Source of the DNA: CAZHMN01 sp964533705
GTDB lineage: Bacteria > Electryoneota > B3-LCP
Direction: 5' to 3'
DNA length: 6,689 nt
Assembly: GCA_964533705.1 (NCBI GenBank)
Contig: CAZHMN010000121.1
Span: 1 to 6,689, forward strand
Under the pieces are notes generated by a model. That model was not told the origin of the DNA. It was given only the letters and a program-made list of their open reading frames with translations, and did not search any database. Below are positions 1-6,500 of this stretch, piece by piece (position 1 is the first letter of the stretch; the number at the start of each line of letters is the position of its first letter). The position numbers were made by a program, and so were the translations under genes.

Positions 1-138
1 CAGAATCACGATCAGAACCCTTTTCGCTTGTTTTTATGAATATATCATATTATCTTTAATGCAGATATCTTTGAGAACCGGTTTTGCAGTATCTGCCTTA
101 GGGGCAGTTTAATTTTGATATAGCACAAGGGAAACCCC
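1..138 (+). other. AT-rich leader upstream of the acyl-CoA ligase gene, with weak promoter-like and terminator-like signals
   Basis: No gene is visible in this stretch. Two weak sigma70-like pairs can be read. One is TTGTTT (28-33) with TATCTT (51-56) at 17 bp spacing. The other is TTGCAG (84-89) with TTTAAT (108-113) at 18 bp spacing. A small hairpin, CTGCC (93-97) pairing with GGCAG (103-107), is followed by TTTAATTTT. It could be a weak terminator of a gene lying before the window, or an attenuator, and it overlaps the second promoter candidate, so the two readings compete. A Shine-Dalgarno-like AAGGGA at 127-132 lies 6 nt before the ATG at 139 and is the most convincing signal here. Confidence 0.35.
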
Positions 139-2193
139 ATGCCTCACCCCCTGGAATCCTTATACCGTCCTAAATCCATAGCCGTGGTCGGCGCATCGGC
201 CAATCCCAACAAGTTAGGCTATGTCCTTCTGAAAAACGTCATTGATTACGGATTTAAGGGGAAACTCTACCCGATTAATCCATCCGGAGGCGAAATTCTG
301 GGCTATGCCGTTAAGACCTCTCTGGCGGACGTGGGTCAGCCAGTTGATCTCGTCTTGATCAGCATCCCGGGGCCGGGTGTTCCGGCAGTGGTGAAGGTTG
401 CGGGGGAGTACGGCTGCAAAAACGCCGTAGTCCTGTCATCGGGATTCGGTGAAATGGGTGGTGAAGGCGAGGTTGCTCAGGAAGACATCAGCGCGATCTG
501 CCAGTCCACGGGCTTGCGCGTGCTGGGGCCCAATTGCATGGGCGTGTACAACAACACCGACGATTTGAACGGCACTTACTTCTGGGAACTGCCCCGCATC
601 AAGGGTTCGGTATCTTTCATCAGTCAGTCGGGGGCGTTCGGTGGGGTTATGTTCAACGAAATTCGCGCCCGGGAAATGGGGGTGTCCAAGTTTTTCTCCA
701 TCGGCAATCAGGCCGACATCACCCACGCCGATCTCCTCGAAGCGTTAGCGGAGGACGAGGATACCCGGGTCCTCGGTCTCTTCATTGAAGGCGTGCAGGA
801 CGGGCCGAGATTTCTGAAGGCTCTGGCGAAGGTCACCGCTGACCGCCCCGTGGTAACCTTCAAGGGTGGCAGGTCGGAAGCTGGCATTCGCGCCGCGGCA
901 TCTCATACCGGTTCTATGGCGGGGAGCTACGCCGTTTACAAAGTAGCGCTGGAGGATGCGGGCGCCATTGTTGTAGAAGAATCGGAAGAATTCTTCGACG
1001 CGCTGATGGCGCTTTCCCTGCAGAATCCTCCGGCGGGTAAGCGCGTCGCCATCATGACCATATCGGGCGGCCCCTGTGTGGTGGCCGGCGATGTCTGCGA
1101 ACAGCTCGGCATCGAAGTGCCCCGCTTGCCCGATGAAGTGCAGCAGCAAGTCAAAACCCTCACGCCGCCCTTTTCCGCAACCAGCAATCCGGTGGACATG
1201 ACGCCACAAATGAATCCCAACAATTATGAAGCCTGCGTGGATATGGTGGTGGGGCAAGGGTGCGTTGACGGCGTGATTGCCATGAACGTGGGATTGGATC
1301 AGCCTAATTTTGCCAACGCTTTTACCAAGGCTATGGAAAAATATAATAAGCCGGTTACCTCATTCACCATTGATACGCCCGAACTGACGAAGTTTTTCAA
1401 AGCCGCACATGTTCCCATTTATCCTACTCCGGAAAGGGCCGTTAAAGCCTATCGGGCGCTATTGTCCTTCTCAGAACGCGTGAAAACGGATAAGTATCAG
1501 AAGAAAACAAAAACTAAACCCTCTTCTCGCGTCCTGGGAGATTATAAAAAGAAAAGCGAAGAGGATATCGTGCCGGAAGCTGTTGCCAAAAAGGCATTGG
1601 CTGAGTACGGCATTCCAGTGGTTGATGAGCAGGTGGTGAAGATTTACAGTGCCACTCTAAGGGCCGCGCAGGATCTGGGCTATCCCCTGGTGCTGAAAGT
1701 GCATTCACCAGATATTACGCATAAGACGGAAGCTGGGGGCGTTTTCCTGAATATTCAGGATGAAGAAGCACTTAGAAACGCCTGGGAAAAGCTGAACAGG
1801 GAATTCCCAAATGAAGAATTGCTCCTGCAACGAATGGTAAGCGGCGGTTTGGAACTGCTTCTGGGAGCCAAACGGGACGTCACCTTCGGGCCTGTGGTTG
1901 CCGTCGGTTTGGGCGGGGTGTTTGTGGAAATCTATCAAGATGTGGCACTGGGGGTTTGTCCTGTAACCGCCGATCAAGCCCGGCGCATGATCCGCTCGTT
2001 GAAGGGTTACAAGATTCTGCAGGGATACCGAAATCTGCCCGGTGTTGATGAGGAGTCTCTGGTAGAGATTATCCTGAAAATATCCGAATTCATGCTGGCT
2101 AATCCGGCAGTGGCGGAACTTGACGTCAATCCATTGATGGCACGGGAGGATAAATTCCAGGCAGTGGACGCGTTGATAAGGCTGGAAAGGTAG
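139..2193 (+). CDS. Acetate/acyl-CoA ligase (ADP-forming), fused alpha and beta subunits
   Basis: This cytoplasmic enzyme interconverts acyl-CoA + ADP + phosphate with acid + ATP + CoA, giving substrate-level ATP from acetyl-CoA or related acyl-CoAs. The 684 residues carry the whole fused architecture. A Rossmann CoA-binding domain starts with VVGAS at 16-20 and includes GPN at 130-132. A succinyl-CoA-ligase-like domain has SQSG at 162-165 and the phosphohistidine motif SHTGS, with His256. A third domain has SGGP at 309-312 and NPVD at 350-353. A lysine-rich linker spans about 445-478. An ATP-grasp beta domain runs from about 479 to the end, with the second relay histidine, His528, in the THKTEAGG motif and a closing ELDVNPL motif. 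The protein ends right after the ATP-grasp domain, so it lacks the C-terminal GNAT domain of Pat-type protein acetyltransferases. Both relay histidines are present, so it should be an active ligase. The ATG at 139 is preceded by AAGGGA at good spacing. Acetate, propionate, branched-chain and aryl substrates cannot be told apart from sequence. It is convergent with lipA. Confidence 0.93.
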   Translation: MPHPLESLYRPKSIAVVGASANPNKLGYVLLKNVIDYGFKGKLYPINPSGGEILGYAVKTSLADVGQPVDLVLISIPGPGVPAVVKVAGEYGCKNAVVLSSGFGEMGGEGEVAQEDISAICQSTGLRVLGPNCMGVYNNTDDLNGTYFWELPRIKGSVSFISQSGAFGGVMFNEIRAREMGVSKFFSIGNQADITHADLLEALAEDEDTRVLGLFIEGVQDGPRFLKALAKVTADRPVVTFKGGRSEAGIRAAASHTGSMAGSYAVYKVALEDAGAIVVEESEEFFDALMALSLQNPPAGKRVAIMTISGGPCVVAGDVCEQLGIEVPRLPDEVQQQVKTLTPPFSATSNPVDMTPQMNPNNYEACVDMVVGQGCVDGVIAMNVGLDQPNFANAFTKAMEKYNKPVTSFTIDTPELTKFFKAAHVPIYPTPERAVKAYRALLSFSERVKTDKYQKKTKTKPSSRVLGDYKKKSEEDIVPEAVAKKALAEYGIPVVDEQVVKIYSATLRAAQDLGYPLVLKVHSPDITHKTEAGGVFLNIQDEEALRNAWEKLNREFPNEELLLQRMVSGGLELLLGAKRDVTFGPVVAVGLGGVFVEIYQDVALGVCPVTADQARRMIRSLKGYKILQGYRNLPGVDEESLVEIILKISEFMLANPAVAELDVNPLMAREDKFQAVDALIRLER

Positions 2194-2197
2194 GTAT

Positions 2198-3055
2198 TTA
2201 CAGCAGCGATTCGACCTGGCGGTGCGCCTGATAACTGGAACGCACCAATGGCCCGGCTTCGACATGATCGAAGCCGATTTTTTCTCCGAATTGCGCCCAG
2301 GAGGTGAATTCCTCAGGCGTAACGTAACGCACCACCGGATGGTGCTTTTTCGTCGGCTGGAGGTATTGCCCTAAGGTCAGCAGCCGGCAGCCGACGCCTA
2401 AAACATCTTCCAACACCTGCCGGATTTCTTCTTCCGTTTCCCCCAGCCCCAGCATAAGCCCCGTTTTCGTTCTTAAGCCCGCCGAAGTGGCATGTTCCAA
2501 TACAGTCAATGAACGCCGGTAATCCGCCTGCGGTCGGATCTCGGAGTAGAGGGATGGAACCGTTTCTAAATTGTGATTAAGGACGTCGGGGGAGGTGGCG
2601 ATGACAGTTTGAAGGGCTTTCTCATTCCCTTGAAAGTCGGGGATCAGCACCTCGACGCGGCAGAAGGGAGAGGTTTCACGGATGGCCTCTATGGTGGCGG
2701 CGAAATGGGCGGCTCCGCCGTCGGGCAGGTCGTCACGTGTGACCGACGTAATAACGGCGTATTTCAGGCCCAGCTTTAAGACGGAACGGGCTACGCGCTT
2801 CGGTTCGTCTGGATCGAGGGGAAGCGGGCTTCCGGCCGCTACGGCGCAAAAGGAGCAGTTGCGGGTGCAGACGTCACCCAGGATCATGAAGGTGGCGGTG
2901 CGGTTGGCCCAGCATTCCCCCAGGTTGGGGCAGCGTGCCGAACTGCAGACCGTGTGCAGATGTTCTTTACGCACCAGATTCTGCACCTCGACGAAGGCCT
3001 CACCCGCGGGGATTTTGATCTTGAGCCAGTCAGGTTTTTGAGATTGTCGCTTCAC
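2198..3055 (-). CDS. lipA: Lipoyl synthase (radical SAM)
   Basis: LipA inserts two sulfur atoms at C6 and C8 of protein-bound octanoyl chains, producing the lipoyl cofactor of pyruvate and 2-oxoglutarate dehydrogenases and of glycine cleavage H protein. All hallmarks are present in 285 residues, a normal length. The auxiliary iron-sulfur cluster ligands form CX4CX5C (Cys37, Cys42, Cys48, inside a VCSSARCPNLGECW stretch). The radical SAM cluster motif CX3CX2C is Cys63, Cys67 and Cys70. The C-terminal RSSY motif at 272-275 supplies the serine ligand of the auxiliary cluster. The start is a GTG (plus-strand 3053-3055). An in-frame TAA lies four codons upstream, so the frame cannot be extended, and no clear Shine-Dalgarno precedes it. 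The octanoyltransferase partner LipB is not in the window. The TAA stop lies 4 bp from the stop of the convergent acyl-CoA ligase gene. I see no hairpin with a T run for this strand inside that gene's 3' end. Confidence 0.97.
   Translation of the reverse strand: MKRQSQKPDWLKIKIPAGEAFVEVQNLVRKEHLHTVCSSARCPNLGECWANRTATFMILGDVCTRNCSFCAVAAGSPLPLDPDEPKRVARSVLKLGLKYAVITSVTRDDLPDGGAAHFAATIEAIRETSPFCRVEVLIPDFQGNEKALQTVIATSPDVLNHNLETVPSLYSEIRPQADYRRSLTVLEHATSAGLRTKTGLMLGLGETEEEIRQVLEDVLGVGCRLLTLGQYLQPTKKHHPVVRYVTPEEFTSWAQFGEKIGFDHVEAGPLVRSSYQAHRQVESLL
2254..2283 (+). terminator. Intrinsic terminator for the acyl-CoA ligase gene, embedded antisense in the lipA 3' end
   Basis: A perfect 9-bp stem, CGGCTTCGA (2254-2262) with TCGAAGCCG (2268-2276), encloses a 5-nt loop and is followed on the plus strand by A and six T (2278-2283). 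This is the standard form of a Rho-independent terminator. It lies 61-90 nt after the ligase stop codon and points the right way for that gene. Only the plus-strand direction has the T run, so it should not stop lipA transcription in the same way. The same bases encode LipA residues in the KIGFDHVEAGP stretch just before the RSSY motif. Confidence 0.75.
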
Positions 3056-3080
3056 GGGATAGGTTTAGGTTTACTGATAT

Positions 3081-3109
3081 ATAATACGAAACTTAAGAGA
3101 GGAAAACAA
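3081..3109 (-). promoter_or_regulatory. Probable sigma70-type promoter of lipA
   Basis: On the minus strand TTGTTT (3109-3104) and TATTAT (3086-3081) are separated by 17 bp. The -10 matches the consensus at five of six positions and the -35 at three of six. Transcription would begin near 3074 and leave a leader of only about 18 nt before the GTG start, consistent with the lack of a Shine-Dalgarno there. The position directly upstream of lipA is the main support. This is inference from sequence only. Confidence 0.5.
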
Positions 3110-3161
3110 GGGGGATTGGGGGGAAATGCCTACGGCGGGCTGTACAAAGACCAGGAGATGT

Positions 3162-3235
3162 GTAGGGGCGACCCGGTGGGTCGCCCTGTTCTTGTTTATG
3201 CGCCAATTTGTAGGCGCGGCATGCTGCGCCCCTAC
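3162..3235. repeat. MITE/REP-like palindromic element in the divergent intergenic region
   Basis: The 74-bp unit is bounded by perfect 9-bp terminal inverted repeats, GTAGGGGCG (3162-3170) and CGCCCCTAC (3227-3235). Inside are two palindromes. GGGCGACCC (3166-3174) pairs perfectly with GGGTCGCCC (3178-3186) across a 3-nt loop. An 18-nt self-complementary core lies at 3213-3230, with one G-T wobble. About 23 bp separate the two. It is far more GC-rich than the flanking intergenic DNA and has no open frame of its own. No target-site duplication is evident. The pattern resembles the dispersed GTAGGGGCG-type intergenic repeats common in many bacterial genomes, but copies elsewhere in this genome cannot be checked here. 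The first hairpin is followed by a T-rich stretch (3187-3197), so it might also act as a weak plus-strand terminator. Confidence 0.7.
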
Positions 3236-3390
3236 CTCAAAAGGACAATCCTTCATTTCAGGCGTCACGGCCCATGCCGGCCTCTTAAATTTAATCTTGT
3301 AAATTTGACTACTTTTCTCCACTTTGTCAAGTAAAAATCGCCGCTGTGCCGAAAATTTTCAAAAAATTTTACCTCGATCTGAAAAAAGGC
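3236..3390. other. AT-rich intergenic DNA with paired A/T tracts upstream of the peptidase promoter
   Basis: No gene is seen here. Just before the promoter lie a 10-bp palindrome GAAAATTTTC (3351-3360) and a second A/T tract, AAAAAATTTT (3361-3370). Both sit within about 40 bp of the -35 box at 3391, where UP-element or intrinsically curved DNA often stimulates transcription. A separate inverted pair, TTGAC (3305-3309) and GTCAA (3326-3330), could be a loose operator, but nothing else supports that. Confidence 0.35.
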
Positions 3391-3419
3391 TTGCTTTTCA
3401 GGCAAAATATTGCTATAAT
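3391..3419 (+). promoter_or_regulatory. Strong extended -10 promoter of the C25 peptidase gene
   Basis: TTGCTT (3391-3396) and a perfect TATAAT (3414-3419) are spaced by 17 bp, and TGC (3411-3413) directly before the hexamer gives the extended -10 form TGnTATAAT. A/T tracts upstream at 3351-3370 could act as an UP element. Transcription would start near 3426, giving an 86-nt leader to the ATG at 3512. No repressor-type operator is obvious. If this organism uses a Bacteroidota-type primary sigma factor with a different -10 (TAnnTTTG), the box could be fortuitous, but its quality and position argue that it is real. Confidence 0.65.
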
Positions 3420-3511
3420 AATATGTTGACCTTTCTTTCACATTATTGGATACTCGAAACTACCTAAATCGGAGGCAAATAAATAAGCGCGGTTTAACTG
3501 GGAGACTTGCA

Positions 3512-6500
3512 ATGAAACGACTGACTGCACCGCTTTTACTACTTCTTGCCATCGGCCTTCTGGCCCCGGCGATCAATGCCGGAACAACGACTCACACCTA
3601 CTTCTTCTCGCAACCCCGCGTAGAAGTGATCAACGGGCAGGCGACTGTCATCCTGGACGGTGCGCCCACCTGGGGACGCGTGGGACAACCCCTATTACCT
3701 CAGCAACCAGTGGAACTTCTGCTTGCACCGGGCGAAGAGGCTGTATCCATCAAGGTGGAAACGGCCAATCCGGTCGTTCTGGGTGACGGTTACAGGATAC
3801 CGCACCGCCAGCAGCCTTATCCGCTGTCCATCGGGCCGCAGGCCAAACCCACCCCGGCGGATGAAGCCATTTATTCGTCCAACGAGCCCTTCCCCGTGGA
3901 ACTGGCTGGTGATCTGCAGACTCAGTTTCTGTCAGGGCACGGCATCGCCTACGCGGCCGTTTACCCTGTGACCTATCGGCCGGTTTCCGGCGAACTGGCC
4001 TATTATCCCTGGATTAAGGTCACCGTGGAAAGCCGCCCAACGCCGAAAGCCCAGCAGGCCAATCTGCAGATGCTGAAGCGCACCAGAGCCGTGCAGGAAC
4101 GGCTGGCGGGGATGATCCAGAATCCGGAAGTTATTCCAGTTTACGGCCCGCAGGCGCCCACCGATCCGGATTCATGGGACATGCTGCTGATCACCACCAA
4201 TAACTTCGCACCGGGTTATCAGGAATACGTGGACTACAAGAACCGCAGCGGCGTATTGACGACCGTTATGACGGTTGAAGAGATCTACGCCAACTATCCC
4301 GGTATTGACAATCAGGACAAGATCCGTAATTGCATCATTGATTACTACACCAATTACGATATCACCTACGTCTTCCTCTGCGGCGATGACGAACAGGTCC
4401 CTTGCCGCGCGCTCTGGTGTAACGCTGGTTACGTGGACGACCTACCCGCCGATCTCTACTATTCCGGTCTGGACGGCAACTGGAATGATGACGGCGACAA
4501 CCAGTGGGGTGAGCCTGGTGAAGACGATCTGATCGGCGAAGTCTTCGTGGGGCGCAGCTGCGCCGATACGGGGACGGAAATTCCCAACTTCGTCAACAAG
4601 ACGCTCATGTATCAGCGGACGCCGGTGGTCAGCGATGTAGATTTAGCTTTGATGACGGGCGAAGACCTGGGCTGGACCATCTGGGCCTGGGAATACAAAG
4701 AGGAGATTCGGCTGGGATCGTCCAACTGGGGTTACACGACCGTCGGTTTTCCACCCAACTTCACGGTGGGTACCTTATATGAAACTCCGGGCAATTACTG
4801 GTCCGCCATGGATGATCTGCTGCCGCTGTTGAACATGGGCCCCAACATGGTCAACCACCTGGGACACGCAGATTACGGCTACGTCATGCAGTTCTACACC
4901 AATCAGATCACGGACAACAATTTCACTAACAACGGCGTCAACGCTAACTTTTTCATCGGCTACTCCCAGGGTTGCATGTGCGGCGGCTTCGACCAGAGCA
5001 CGGATTGCATCCTGGAAGCCTTCACCACCATAGCTCATGCCGCCGTCGCCTTCGTGGGCAACAGCCGTTACGGCTGGGGGGACCTTTCGACGACCAACGG
5101 CCCATCGCAGCACTTCGACCGACAGTTCTTCGATGCGCTCTTCGCCGAAGACATCACCACCCTGGCCTGGATGAATCAGGATTCCAAGGAAGAGAACATC
5201 TGGATGATCCCCTCGGATAACACTATCCGCTGGTGCTACTACGAACTGAACCTCTTCGGCGATCCCACGCTGGACGTCTGGACTGCAGAACCCGGCACCT
5301 TCTTCCCGACTTATAATTCGGCCGTATTGCTGGGATCTCAGACCTACCAGGTCACCAACATCTCCGTACCCGGCGCTCTGGTGACCATTTCGATGGATAA
5401 TGAAGTCCTGGGGCAGGGGGAAGCCAACGCTTCAGGAGTGGCCACCGTCACTTTCGATCAGCCTCTCCTTCAGTTGGGCGATCTGGATCTGATGATCACC
5501 GCTCACGACATGCTGCCATATGAGGGCACCGTGACGGTTATTCCTCCTTCAGGGCCCTACGTCATCTTCTCCTCCTGCGTGATTGAGGACGCAGTCACCG
5601 GCAACGGTAACGGGCAACTCGATTTCGGCGAATCCGTGGAACTGACGATGACCGTTGAGAACGTCGGGGTTGCCAACGCCACCGGCATAAACCTCGTCCT
5701 TAGCTGTACTGATCCGCTGATCACCATCTCCGATTCGACCGCCTACGCGGGCGACATAACCGCCGGCGCCACCAGCACGGTGAACAACGCCTTCGCCTTC
5801 GATGTGGCTCCCGAGGTTGAAGATGGCTACGGCATCAGCTTCACGCTGACGGCGGCCGACGCCGGTTCCAGTTGGGAGAGTTACTTCGTCATCGAAGGGC
5901 ACGCTCCCGTTGCGCAGTACACCAGCCTTTACATTGACGACCCCGCTCCCGGCAACAACAACCACAATCTGGATCCAGGGGAGACGGCCACCTTCCAGAT
6001 CACGATTACGAACGAAGGAACTTCCGACGTTGACAATCTGATGATGACCCTGTCAACGACAGATCCCTATTTGGTGGTAACTTCGGGAGCCGTCAATCTG
6101 GGCACCGTCCTGGCCGGCGAGTCTGCCATGGGCAGTTATACCGTCGAGGCTCTGTCATCCTGCCCACAAGAACATACGGCCGACCTGCAGTTGGACTTCT
6201 CGGGCGACGGTGGCTACGTTGGAACGGATGATTTTTCTATCGTAGTCGGCGACATCCTTTATGATCCTACGGGTCCGGATAATTGGGGTTACGTTGCCTA
6301 CGATCCCTTCGACGCGCCGGAAACCCCGGTCTACGAATGGGTGGAAATCTGCGCCGACTCGGGCGGGCCGGGAACGCTGGTCAACTTCACCTCGGACGAC
6401 CAGGTTTTCCAGTATGCCCTGCCTTTCAGCTTCCAGTACTATGGTGTAACCTACGATTCCTTCACGGTGGCGACCAACGGCTGGATCGCTCCGGGAATTG

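Noticed and set aside
745..1257. 170-residue open frame on the minus strand inside the acyl-CoA ligase gene
   Set aside because: It lies wholly antisense to strongly supported conserved domains. The His-rich, low-complexity translation matches no family I recognise and no ribosome site stands out.
1705..2265. 186-residue minus-strand open frame spanning the ligase 3' end and lipA 3' end
   Set aside because: It overlaps two well-supported genes and its Cys/His/Gln-rich translation looks like an antisense shadow.
3108..3126. G-rich run (GGGGG ATT GGGGGG) as a possible G-quadruplex
   Set aside because: There are only two G runs in a short span, which is not enough for an intramolecular four-run quadruplex.
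3071..3322. 83-residue minus-strand open frame in the divergent intergenic region
   Set aside because: It runs through the palindromic element and the lipA promoter. Its GAQHAAP and RATHRVAPT stretches are simply the translated repeat.
3302..3330. Perfect minus-strand TTGACA (3330-3325) as an additional lipA promoter
   Set aside because: The best hexamer at 17 bp is CAAATT, only three matches to a -10, and the transcript would have to cross the palindromic element. The pair at 3081-3109 is better.
2954..3334. 126-residue plus-strand open frame crossing the lipA 5' end and the intergenic region
   Set aside because: It is antisense to the LipA cluster-binding region and then translates the palindromic repeat (GDPVGRP stretch). 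No coding character is seen.
3423..3467. 14-codon ORF (MLTFLSHYWILETT) in the peptidase leader, considered as a leader peptide
   Set aside because: Its ATG would fall at or before the predicted transcription start, it has no ribosome site, and no attenuator hairpin follows.
5549..5965. 138-residue minus-strand open frame inside the peptidase gene
   Set aside because: It is antisense to the beta-sandwich repeats. The Gly/Val-rich translation is the expected mirror of Thr/Asp-rich coding.
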